Shown here piece by piece: positions 1 through 5,501 of a stretch of 5,501 bases of DNA (position 1 is the stretch's first letter; each line of letters begins with the position of its first letter). This stretch comes from Chitinophagaceae bacterium. Its GTDB lineage: Bacteria > Bacteroidota > Bacteroidia > Chitinophagales > Chitinophagaceae. Made by a program: the position numbers and the translations under genes. Below the pieces are notes generated by a model, which did no database searches, had not been told where the DNA came from, and worked only from the letters and a program-made list of their open reading frames with translations. The stretch lies in assembly GCA_019454915.1 (NCBI GenBank), contig JACFNM010000277.1:1-5501 (forward strand), read 5' to 3'.

Positions 1-735
1 TAATACTTCTATCCGAAAAGTTTTTTTCTCAATTTTCTTCTGAATAATCTTACTCCCCTGTTCATATCGCTTCACTTTCAAAACCCGGCCTTCATCGTTG
101 GCTTTTAACAGGGCTTTCAAAAAGGCAGTGATATCCCTGTTGAAGGTAACGGGCTGGCTTATTTTTAAAAGATTGTCAAAAACAAGAGAAAGATAAGTCT
201 TCCCGTCCTGCTTAATCGTACTGCCTATTCCTGAATTGTAGGGATTCTCCTTGGTTGCCATTTTTAATATCCCCGGATGAATAATAGTTCCGAAGGTAAA
301 CCGGGAATCATTCAGTATTTTAGTTACTCCCTTATAATGATCTACATCAAAATGGCTGATGATCAGGTAATCAATATGAACTTTTTGTTTAGCCCCAAGA
401 ATATACGTGTATTGCCATTTAGTCAGATATCCATACATATTGTTATTGGGGCCGCTATCTATCAGCACTTTATAGTTGCCTGCTTCCAACAACACGCCAT
501 CCCCCTGGCCTACATCGAGAAAAAATATTTTTAATCCCATCTCATCGCTAAGATTTCCGGCATGAATCCAGCCGTTCGGACCCGCTGTGGCCACCCTGTA
601 CCATTCGCCATCCTTTTCTAAAATGGTAACATAGGTGCCCATCAGAATCCTATTGATTATCTTTTTCCCCTTACCATTAACGACGCTTTCGTATATCGGC
701 GCCTGGTTAATGGATGCGTATTTAAATCCAGCCAT
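1..735 (-). CDS. SH3b-domain plus ComEC-like metallo-beta-lactamase-fold protein, N-terminal part (3' end outside window)
   Basis: The minus-strand frame is open from ATG at 735 to the window edge (245 codons), so the C-terminus is missing. Upstream of 735 an in-frame TGA closes the frame within about ten codons and no other ATG intervenes, which fixes the start. No signal peptide or membrane segment is visible, so it is probably cytoplasmic. Residues about 1-64 look like a bacterial SH3 domain (GTYVTILEKDGEWYRV, then GPNGWIHAGNL). Residues 66 onward match the metallo-beta-lactamase fold of the soluble ComEC/Rec2 domain: FFLDVGQGDG (71-80), VLIDSGP (90-96) and metal-binding SHFDVDHYKG (127-136, a HxDxDH variant of HxHxDH). 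After about residue 175 the chain is Lys-rich and I do not recognise it. With no ComEC transmembrane part in front, it is unlikely to be the DNA-uptake channel. Hydrolase activity is inferred; the substrate is unknown. The gene is more AT-rich than its neighbours and is divergent from the lipoprotein gene. Confidence 0.85.
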   Translation of the reverse strand, partial: MAGFKYASINQAPIYESVVNGKGKKIINRILMGTYVTILEKDGEWYRVATAGPNGWIHAGNLSDEMGLKIFFLDVGQGDGVLLEAGNYKVLIDSGPNNNMYGYLTKWQYTYILGAKQKVHIDYLIISHFDVDHYKGVTKILNDSRFTFGTIIHPGILKMATKENPYNSGIGSTIKQDGKTYLSLVFDNLLKISQPVTFNRDITAFLKALLKANDEGRVLKVKRYEQGSKIIQKKIEKKTFRIEVL

Positions 736-784
736 GACATCACTAATTAGACATCAGATTTACCGGGTCGTTTCAACCCATCTG

Positions 785-820
785 CAAACATATTTCGTTT
801 TGCCCTGCTCTGTCTGCAAA
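785..820 (-). promoter_or_regulatory. Candidate Bacteroidota-type promoter for the SH3-MBL gene
   Basis: Read on the minus strand, 792-785 is TATGTTTG, an exact match to the Bacteroidota -7 consensus TAnnTTTG. A TTTG at 820-817 could serve as the -33 element, although the 24-nt gap is a little longer than the usual 19-21 or so. Transcription would begin near 778 and leave a leader of roughly 40 nt before the ATG at 735. Both TTTG boxes belong to copies of the direct repeat TTTGCAGA (minus strand). The match is visible in sequence; function is inferred. Confidence 0.45.
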
Positions 821-869
821 ATCTGTTTTCCTTACAAGGTAAATATTATCAGTCAGTTTATCCAGGTGA

Positions 870-888
870 ATTCTTTTGTCAAAAGAAT
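870..888. promoter_or_regulatory. Perfect 19-bp palindrome, candidate operator
   Basis: ATTCTTTTG (870-878) and CAAAAGAAT (880-888) are exact reverse complements around a single central T. The single-base centre and AT-rich arms suit a dimeric DNA-binding protein better than a stable RNA hairpin. It lies 47-65 bp before the lipoprotein ATG and ends 4 bp before TACTTTAG (893-900), a one-mismatch match to the -7 box TAnnTTTG. It is therefore well placed to block or assist polymerase at that promoter. The regulator is unknown and not encoded in the visible sequence. Confidence 0.5.
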
Positions 889-892
889 GTGC

Positions 893-900
893 TACTTTAG
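893..900 (+). promoter_or_regulatory. Possible -7 element for the lipoprotein gene
   Basis: TACTTTAG differs from TAnnTTTG at one position. The nearest upstream TTG (876-878) is only 14 nt away, shorter than the usual gap, so the promoter assignment is weak. A start site near 907 would give a leader of about 28 nt that includes the A-rich AAGAAATAAACGG before the ATG. Confidence 0.3.
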
Positions 901-934
901 ATAGCTTAAGAAATAAACGGACACTTTGGTTTTC

Positions 935-1648
935 ATGAAAAAATATGCTTTATACCTGATCGGCTGTTTTATGCTGCTGGCTGGTTGCGACACGCCGGAT
1001 CATCGATCTGAAGCTTCGCAGCCCATTCTCCTTTTCGATGTAAAAACCCACGACCAATGGGAGAAAACTACGGACAACTGGCGTTGGGAAGGAGATGTAT
1101 TGATAGGAGAAACGACAGCAGAAAATGAAATCTCCCGCAGCTCTTTTTTTATATGGAATAAGCCGGTGGAAGATTTTATATTGAACATTTCTTTCCGCAT
1201 TTCAGAAAAAGGAAACAGCGGCATCTATTACCGGTGTGAACGCGGCCCGGAGGGTTACGATGATTTGCTCGGCTACCAGGCGGATATGGACGGAGGAAAC
1301 CAGTACACCGGTATTGTATATGAAAACTTTTTGAAGAGGCATCGCAAGGTGTTGGCCAAGCGGGGAGAATTAATTCGCATTTCACCACAGGACAGCGTCA
1401 CGGTTTTCCCTGTCGCAGTCTCCGAAGATTTCAACAGAAGCCTGATTCATGACGGTGAATGGAATCAGTATGAATTAATCGTAAAAGGAGCCCTGATTGT
1501 TCAGAAGCTGAACGGCAATTTGATTTCGATGGTGGAAGACCAGGCTGATGACAGGATTCGGAACGGACTGTTTGGATTCCAATTGCACCAGGGGCCTCCC
1601 ATGAAAGTAGAATTCAAAGACGCCCTGTATAGAGACCTGACTCACTGA
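935..1648 (+). CDS. DUF1080 (3-keto-disaccharide hydrolase-like) lipoprotein
   Basis: This 237-residue protein has a lipoprotein signal peptide (MKKYALYLIGCFMLLAGC). The lipobox LLAGC puts the acylated Cys at residue 18, so the protein is membrane-anchored in the envelope. I chose ATG 935 over an in-frame TTG at 926 because it gives the standard Met-Lys-Lys signal start. Residues about 30-235 form one concanavalin/LamG-like domain of the DUF1080 (PF06439) type: NSGIYYR (94-100), GYQADMDGGN and GIVYENF after it, a DGEWNQYELIVKG strand, and a C-terminal GLFGFQLHQGPPMKVEFKD. Length is normal for a single-domain member. The family is annotated as 3-keto-disaccharide hydrolase, and studied members cleave 3-keto-glycosides; the substrate here is unknown and it could be only a binding protein. 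The dehydrogenase/cytochrome gene follows on the same strand after 110 bp, suggesting co-transcription and a shared sugar pathway. Confidence 0.85.
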   Translation: MKKYALYLIGCFMLLAGCDTPDHRSEASQPILLFDVKTHDQWEKTTDNWRWEGDVLIGETTAENEISRSSFFIWNKPVEDFILNISFRISEKGNSGIYYRCERGPEGYDDLLGYQADMDGGNQYTGIVYENFLKRHRKVLAKRGELIRISPQDSVTVFPVAVSEDFNRSLIHDGEWNQYELIVKGALIVQKLNGNLISMVEDQADDRIRNGLFGFQLHQGPPMKVEFKDALYRDLTH

Positions 1649-1758
1649 GGACTTTTAGCGTGCAGATTTGGTTTCCGATACCATCCGAACCCGTTTTATG
1701 CAGACCATATCTAAAACCCTGAGCTAAAAAAATTACGTTATACAAATCAACTGAACGA
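1649..1758. other. Intergenic spacer, no gene
   Basis: These 110 bp lie between two genes on the same strand. I see no strong hairpin with a T-run and no exact TAnnTTTG, so nothing clearly separates the two transcription units. The end of the spacer is A/T-rich, as is usual for leaders in this group, and has no Shine-Dalgarno sequence. Confidence 0.6.
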
Positions 1759-4401
1759 ATGGTTAATATTGCCCGCCTCCCGCATTTTCAGATAAGCCCG
1801 GTTAGGGTAATCCAGGCGTTTTTTCTCTCTATTTTCCTTTTAACGGTAAGCAGTAATCCTGGGCAGGATACTGCCCCCGGCAAGAATAACCCGGAGACGT
1901 TAACGACATCCGGTAAAGACGCAGGCGAACAGAAAGCAGCCGGCGCCATCCACGCTTTACCGGGATTCAACGTGGAATTGATCTATGAAGTGCCGAGAAA
2001 CCAACAGGGAACCTGGGTAAGCCTCGCCATGGACGAAAAAGGAAGAATGATTGCTTCCGATGAATACAACCAGGGGATGTACTGGATTGATCTGGTAACC
2101 AAAGATGACGGAACGATTTCTGCCAACGTGAAAAAATCAATTTTACCCGCCACGGGCGCCCAGGGATTGGCATGGTATAAAGGAAGTCTTTTTGCCAATG
2201 TGAATGGAAAAGGAATTTTCCGGATGTCCAAATCGGGGAAAGACGGGCTGTTAGATGAAATGAAATTTTTAGGCGGCCCGCAAAGTCCGAGCGACCATGG
2301 CAACCACGCGTTGGTACCTGCTCCGGACGGAAGTGCTTTGTACGTTGTGAACGGCAACCATACGCCGTTACCTGAAAAGTACAGCAGCCGCGTTTTGAAC
2401 TGGCAGGAAGATATTCTGTTGCCGCGCCAGTGGGATGCGCAGGGTCACGCCTTAGGTATTTTAGCGCCGGGAGGATACGTTGCCCGCACGGATCGGGATG
2501 CTAAAAACTGGGAAATCATCAGCGTCGGATATCGCAACACCTATGACATCGCCTTCCATCCCAATGGGGAGATATTTACTTTCGACTCGGATATGGAATG
2601 GGATATGGGGATGCCCTGGTACCGCCCCACCCGAATCTTACAGGTGGTGAGCGGCAGTGATTATGGATGGAGGAGCGGCAGCGGCAAATGGAAAGATTTT
2701 TATGAAGACAGTCCGCCGGCAGTGCTGAATGTTGGCCCCGCTTCACCCACCGGAGTACTGTTTGGAACGGGGGCTAAATTTCCCGCAAAGTACCAAAGAG
2801 CATTTTTCGCCCTTGACTGGACCTATGGTACCATCTATGCTTTTCATCTAAAACCTGCAGGCGCGGGCTATACCGCAACAGCAGAAGAATTTATATCCGG
2901 TAAACCACTGGCCGTAGTAGATGCTTTGATCGGCAAAGACGGGGCCATGTATTTTATCACGGGAGGCTGGTACAATGAAACCAAATTATACCGGGTGACT
3001 TATACCGGTACTGAATCAACAGCGCCTGTATCTTACCAGGACGATGAAGGCACTGAAGCCCGGAAGCTTCGCCACCGGTTGGAAAGTTTTCATGGACACC
3101 CCGACCCCAGGGCAGTTCCTTTTGCGTGGAACTATCTTTCCGATGAAGACCGGTTTATCAGGTATGCAGCTCGCGTGGCTATCGAATTTCAACCCGTGCC
3201 CACCTGGATTGGAAAGTTGAAAGCCGAAACGCGACCTCAGGCGGTGATTACGGGAACCGTAGCCCTGGCGCGTGCCGGAAAACCTGCTCATCTATCCGAT
3301 GCCTTGCAGATACTCGGAAAACTGGATTTTCCGGCGCTGAATCCCATGCAAAAATTAGGTTACCTGCGGGCGCTGTCTCTGTCCCTCATGAGGCTGGGTG
3401 AACCGGAAGGAAAGGAAAAACAACTATGGAGCGATCGTTTATATCATTGGTTGGGAGATAAGGATGAGCGGGTTAATGTTGAGTTAGTTCGTTTGCTGGT
3501 ACGGCTGAATGATGAACGGGTGATAGCCCGTGCATTAGCATTGATTCATAGCAGTCCCGCTCCCCAGGCGCCCGACTGGGGAGGAATCATTGAAAGAAAC
3601 AACAGCTATGGCGGCACCATCAAACGCATGCTGGCAAATCCGCCGCCGGCAAATCAACTGGAATATCTTTTCATGTTAAGAACCCTGAAAAACGGCTGGA
3701 CCACCGAACAGCGTAAGGAATATTTTTCTCTTATCAATCAGGCTGCAGATGCGATGGGCGGAGAAAGCTACTGGGGCTTCCTGGAGCGTATGCGGGATGA
3801 GGCTTTGCTGAATGTGCCTGATTCACAGCGGGAAGCCATTAAGGAAATCACCGCAGTGCCCATAGCGAGAGCACCATCCTTTTCAATTAACCCCATTATT
3901 GGCCCGGGCAGAAAATGGTCGGTCAATGATGCGCTGCAGGTGGTAAACGCTCCATCCGGAAAGAGGGATTATGAACTCGGCAGAAATACCTTCTTCGCGG
4001 CCGGCTGTGCATCCTGTCACCGTTTTGACGGGATGGGTGGAAATATTGGCCCCGACTTAGGCTCGGTGGGGAATCGCTTTTCCGTACAAAAAATATTAGA
4101 GGATATTATCCATCCCGGCCAGTCTGTTTCCGACTTGTATGGCAGCAGCAGCGTAAAGCTGAGCAGCGGCAGAAGCGTGGAGGGATTGGTGGTAAGAGAC
4201 ACGGGGTTCATTAAAGTATATACCCGTAATCCCGATCGTGCACCCGAAATCGTTCCCTTAGAAGAGGTGGTTTCAATAGAACCCATATCCATTTCTCAAA
4301 TGCCGGAAGGACTGATTAACGGGCTCAACGCCGATGAATTGAGGAGCCTGATGGCATATCTTCTTTCGGGCGGCGACAGGGATCATCAGGTGTTTAGATA
4401 A
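1759..4401 (+). CDS. Exported PVC-type dehydrogenase: beta-propeller, HEAT-like region, C-terminal c-type cytochrome
   Basis: This 880-residue protein begins with a signal-type segment whose hydrophobic core is at about 17-33 (VIQAFFLSIFLLTVSS), followed by a polar linker. Residues about 69-417 resemble the glucose/sorbosone-dehydrogenase beta-propeller of 'PVC-type membrane-bound dehydrogenases', with the hallmark GYRNTYDIAFHPNGEIF (257-273) then DSDMEWDMGMPWYRPTRI (276-293). Residues about 425-700 are helical and HEAT-like. Residues about 737-870 form a heme-binding domain: CASCH (Cys750, Cys753, His754), GGNIGPDLGSVGNRF just after, and QMPEGL with Met848 as likely second axial ligand, near a final DELRSLMAYL helix. 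This order matches large Planctomycete/Verrucomicrobia/Bacteroidota oxidoreductases. I infer periplasmic or surface oxidation of a sugar with electrons passing to the heme. It probably acts with the DUF1080 lipoprotein encoded 110 bp upstream. Substrate, PQQ use and metal requirement cannot be read. ATG 1759 is the start that includes the signal peptide. Confidence 0.85.
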   Translation: MVNIARLPHFQISPVRVIQAFFLSIFLLTVSSNPGQDTAPGKNNPETLTTSGKDAGEQKAAGAIHALPGFNVELIYEVPRNQQGTWVSLAMDEKGRMIASDEYNQGMYWIDLVTKDDGTISANVKKSILPATGAQGLAWYKGSLFANVNGKGIFRMSKSGKDGLLDEMKFLGGPQSPSDHGNHALVPAPDGSALYVVNGNHTPLPEKYSSRVLNWQEDILLPRQWDAQGHALGILAPGGYVARTDRDAKNWEIISVGYRNTYDIAFHPNGEIFTFDSDMEWDMGMPWYRPTRILQVVSGSDYGWRSGSGKWKDFYEDSPPAVLNVGPASPTGVLFGTGAKFPAKYQRAFFALDWTYGTIYAFHLKPAGAGYTATAEEFISGKPLAVVDALIGKDGAMYFITGGWYNETKLYRVTYTGTESTAPVSYQDDEGTEARKLRHRLESFHGHPDPRAVPFAWNYLSDEDRFIRYAARVAIEFQPVPTWIGKLKAETRPQAVITGTVALARAGKPAHLSDALQILGKLDFPALNPMQKLGYLRALSLSLMRLGEPEGKEKQLWSDRLYHWLGDKDERVNVELVRLLVRLNDERVIARALALIHSSPAPQAPDWGGIIERNNSYGGTIKRMLANPPPANQLEYLFMLRTLKNGWTTEQRKEYFSLINQAADAMGGESYWGFLERMRDEALLNVPDSQREAIKEITAVPIARAPSFSINPIIGPGRKWSVNDALQVVNAPSGKRDYELGRNTFFAAGCASCHRFDGMGGNIGPDLGSVGNRFSVQKILEDIIHPGQSVSDLYGSSSVKLSSGRSVEGLVVRDTGFIKVYTRNPDRAPEIVPLEEVVSIEPISISQMPEGLINGLNADELRSLMAYLLSGGDRDHQVFR

Positions 4402-4427
4402 GCATAATGGTTGGGGGGGGTAATTTG

Positions 4428-4454
4428 AAAACCTGCCAGCCGGCAGGCTGGTTT
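4428..4454. terminator. Candidate bidirectional terminator with two overlapping hairpin registers
   Basis: Two hairpins share the same bases. CCTGCC/GGCAGG (4432-4437 with 4442-4447, loop AGCC) is followed on the minus strand by TTTTC. CCAGCC/GGCTGG (4436-4441 with 4446-4451, loop GGCA) is followed on the plus strand by TTTG. So each strand has a six-pair GC stem directly beside its own short T-run, suiting termination of the plus-strand dehydrogenase gene and back-up termination of the minus-strand enolase-like gene. The T-runs are short, so intrinsic activity is uncertain. Alternatively this is a copy of a dispersed GC-rich palindromic repeat; its core GGCAGGC recurs at 4551-4557. Confidence 0.45.
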
Positions 4455-4545
4455 GAAAATGTGGAAATTTGAGAATGTGAGAATGGGGGAATATGGGGAT
4501 GTGGGAATGTGGGAATGGGGAAATGTGGGGATTTGAAAATGAGAA
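4451..4545 (+). repeat. Degenerate G-rich short-period repeat with G-quadruplex potential
   Basis: The stretch repeats variants of GAATGTGG, GGGAATGTG and TTTGAAAATG about every 7-10 bases, with no C until 4546. Between 4485 and 4530 it has six runs of three to five G (4485-4489, 4495-4498, 4503-4505, 4511-4513, 4517-4520, 4527-4530) separated by loops of 3-6 bases, which satisfies the usual G3+N1-7 quadruplex pattern on the plus strand. Similar low-complexity repeats are known between genes in Bacteroidota. It would lie in the 3' untranslated RNA if transcription passes the upstream palindrome. Confidence 0.7.
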
Positions 4546-4618
4546 CTATCGGCAGGCGATGAGGGACGTTGGGCAGGGTGGAAAGACTCAGACGCGATTA
4601 CACCTATAGCCCACACTC

Positions 4619-4635
4619 AAAAGCCTGGGCAGACT
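4619..4635 (-). terminator. Weak hairpin just after the enolase-like stop codon
   Basis: On the minus strand AGTCT-GCCC-AGGCT (4635-4622) can form a five-pair stem with one U-G pair, and the T-run at 4622-4619 begins at the last stem base. It starts about 5 nt past the TAA at 4642-4640. The stem is short, so this is a tentative intrinsic terminator; the stronger minus-strand hairpin near 4432-4447 may be the real one. Confidence 0.25.
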
Positions 4636-4639
4636 ATCC

Positions 4640-5501
4640 TTACTTTGGGAAAATCCATTTTCTCATGGACAATCCTTCGAGTGTTTCCAACTCAAGCATC
4701 CGGTTGTATTTGGATAACCGGTCCGACTGTGCCAGCGAGCCAATCTTTATTTGATTGCCGCACCATCCCACGGCTAAATCTGCCAGCCAGTTGTCCTCTG
4801 TTTCTCCACTCCGTGCACTCACGGTAACCTGCCATCCGGATTCGGTGGCTAACCGAAAGGCTTCGGCTGCCTCGGTTAGCGTGCCGCATTGATTTACTTT
4901 CAACAGGAGCGCGTTAGCGGCGTCTTCAGCCACGGCTCGCTGAATTCGCTCTGTCTGGGTACACAACAGGTCATCTCCCAATACGAGACATTTGTTCTCG
5001 ATGGCAGCCCTGAGGGAAGGCCAGTATTCCCAGTCGTTTTCGGCAAGCCCGTCTTCCACACTCAGGATAGGATAATCTTTTACCCACGACTGAATCAGCC
5101 GAATCATCTCTTCACTATCCAATGCTTCGTCACCAAAATGATATTTTTCATTCCGGTAAAAGTGGCTCGAGGCCACATCCAATGCAAGGGATATATCCCT
5201 GCCGGGCTTTAACCCCGTTTCTTCGACAGACACGATAGCGTCTTCCATCATTTCGGATACGCTCCGAAAATCGGGTGCCAGCCCGCCCTCATCCGCCTTG
5301 AGCGCTCTCATGCCGTATTTCTGATGAATCCATGATGATGCGCTTTGGTACACTTCATATACCTGTGCCAGTGCCTCATCGAGGGTACGCGCTTTCACCG
5401 GTATGATCAATAGATCCTGCACGGGTACCTGTCCTCCCGCGTGTTTTCCTCCGCTGAAAAGATTGACCGTTGGCCGGGGTATCTGAAAATTCTGCCGTTG
5501 A
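4640..5501 (-). CDS. Enolase-family protein with altered catalytic residues, C-terminal part (5' end outside window)
   Basis: The frame is open from the right edge to TAA at 4642-4640 (286 residues). The family is about 430 long, so roughly the first 140 residues lie outside; GTG 5422 is an internal Val. It aligns by eye with phosphopyruvate hydratase through the whole barrel: IPRPTVNLFSGGKHAGGQ, KADEGGLAPDF, LALDVASS, ILSVEDGLAENDW, LGDDLLCTQTERI, LLLKVNQCGTLTEA, GNQIKIGSLAQSDR. Metal ligands are kept (Asp 5177-5179, Glu 5054-5056, Asp of GDD), as are both lysines (yeast Lys345 and Lys396 equivalents), the Glu of DEGG (Glu211) and the His of GGKHAGG (His159). Two key positions differ: the SHRSGE His (yeast His373) is Ala (codon 4814-4816), and the QEFMI Glu (Glu168) is Asp (5414-5416). 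It may therefore be a divergent paralog rather than the glycolytic enolase, so I give no symbol. No frameshift is visible. Confidence 0.85.
   Translation of the reverse strand, partial: QRQNFQIPRPTVNLFSGGKHAGGQVPVQDLLIIPVKARTLDEALAQVYEVYQSASSWIHQKYGMRALKADEGGLAPDFRSVSEMMEDAIVSVEETGLKPGRDISLALDVASSHFYRNEKYHFGDEALDSEEMIRLIQSWVKDYPILSVEDGLAENDWEYWPSLRAAIENKCLVLGDDLLCTQTERIQRAVAEDAANALLLKVNQCGTLTEAAEAFRLATESGWQVTVSARSGETEDNWLADLAVGWCGNQIKIGSLAQSDRLSKYNRMLELETLEGLSMRKWIFPK

Larger units (their letters stand above)
736..934. other. Divergent intergenic region, no gene
   Basis: This 199-bp stretch separates the minus-strand SH3-MBL gene from the plus-strand lipoprotein gene and must hold both promoters. 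It is AT-rich. It contains a minus-strand TAnnTTTG match, an 8-bp direct repeat TCTGCAAA (781-788 and 813-820, 32 bp apart) and a 19-bp perfect palindrome at 870-888. No plausible small coding sequence was found. The plus-strand open frame covering part of it is antisense to the MBL gene at its start and has no recognisable protein features. Confidence 0.7.
4402..4639. other. Convergent intergenic junction without a gene
   Basis: This 238-bp region lies between the 3' ends of the dehydrogenase gene (plus) and the enolase-like gene (minus). It holds an eight-G run (4413-4420), a GC-rich two-register palindrome (4428-4454), a degenerate G-rich repeat (4451-4545) and a short hairpin near the enolase stop. 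A minus-strand open frame across it would encode a monotonous Pro/His/Ser/Thr/Ile-rich peptide that simply mirrors the repeat, so it is not called. Confidence 0.75.

Noticed and set aside
277..534. Plus-strand open frame of 85 codons
   Set aside because: It lies wholly antisense to the SH3-MBL gene, whose frame carries the recognisable motifs DVGQGDG and SHFDVDH.
870..888. Rho-independent terminator
   Set aside because: The arms are AT-rich, the centre is one base and no T-run follows, so an RNA hairpin would be weak; a DNA operator is more likely.
635..904. Plus-strand open frame of 89 codons
   Set aside because: It overlaps the start of the MBL gene and its promoter, runs through the 870-888 palindrome, and has no recognisable protein features.
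926..934. TTG start nine bases upstream of the lipoprotein ATG
   Set aside because: It would add Met-Val-Phe before a standard Met-Lys-Lys lipoprotein signal peptide; ATG 935 is the better start.
1663..1670. CAGATTTG as a promoter -7 box for the dehydrogenase gene
   Set aside because: It has one mismatch to TAnnTTTG at the important first T and no TTG at a suitable upstream distance, so an independent promoter is not supported.
1983..2357. Minus-strand open frame of 124 codons
   Set aside because: It is antisense inside the dehydrogenase gene, whose propeller and cytochrome motifs are continuous in the plus frame.
4451..4545. CRISPR-like array
   Set aside because: The repeat is degenerate with a period of 7-10 bases and has no conserved repeat/spacer alternation.
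4386..4616. Minus-strand open frame of 76 codons
   Set aside because: Its translation is a repetitive Pro/His/Ser/Thr/Ile-rich string that directly mirrors the G-rich degenerate repeat, and it overlaps the 3' end of the dehydrogenase gene.

Overview
The window most likely comes from a Bacteroidota chromosome (Chitinophagaceae/Cytophagales-like, by inference). Starts lack clear Shine-Dalgarno sequences and sit behind A-rich leaders. One gene has an upstream match to the Bacteroidota -7 element TAnnTTTG. A DUF1080 lipoprotein lies beside a large 'PVC-type' dehydrogenase/cytochrome protein, and a G/A/T-rich degenerate short-period repeat sits between genes. No rRNA, tRNA, CRISPR array or insertion sequence was seen.

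Layout. Positions 1-735 (minus, running off the left edge) hold the N-terminal 245 residues of a cytoplasmic protein that joins a bacterial SH3 domain to a ComEC-like metallo-beta-lactamase-fold domain. Positions 736-934 are a divergent intergenic region with a promoter candidate for the minus-strand gene and a perfect 19-bp palindrome in front of the plus-strand gene. At 935-1648 (plus) is a small lipoprotein with a DUF1080 (3-keto-disaccharide hydrolase-like, concanavalin-fold) domain. After a 110-bp gap, 1759-4401 (plus) encodes an exported 880-residue protein: beta-propeller sugar-dehydrogenase-like domain, helical HEAT-like middle, and C-terminal c-type cytochrome with CASCH. Positions 4402-4639 are a non-coding convergent junction with a two-register GC-rich palindrome, an eight-G run and a G-rich degenerate repeat. 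Positions 4640-5501 (minus, running off the right edge) carry the C-terminal 286 residues of an enolase-family protein that lacks the catalytic His of the SHRSGE motif.

How the genes may work together. The two plus-strand genes probably form one envelope carbohydrate module. The propeller/cytochrome protein would oxidise a sugar and pass electrons to its heme. The DUF1080 lipoprotein would bind or cleave the resulting keto-glycoside. This is inference from family knowledge; no substrate can be read from the sequence. The flanking minus-strand genes have no evident link to it. The points most worth a second look are the enolase paralog with altered catalytic residues, the SH3-MBL protein, the palindromic operator candidate and the structured convergent junction.
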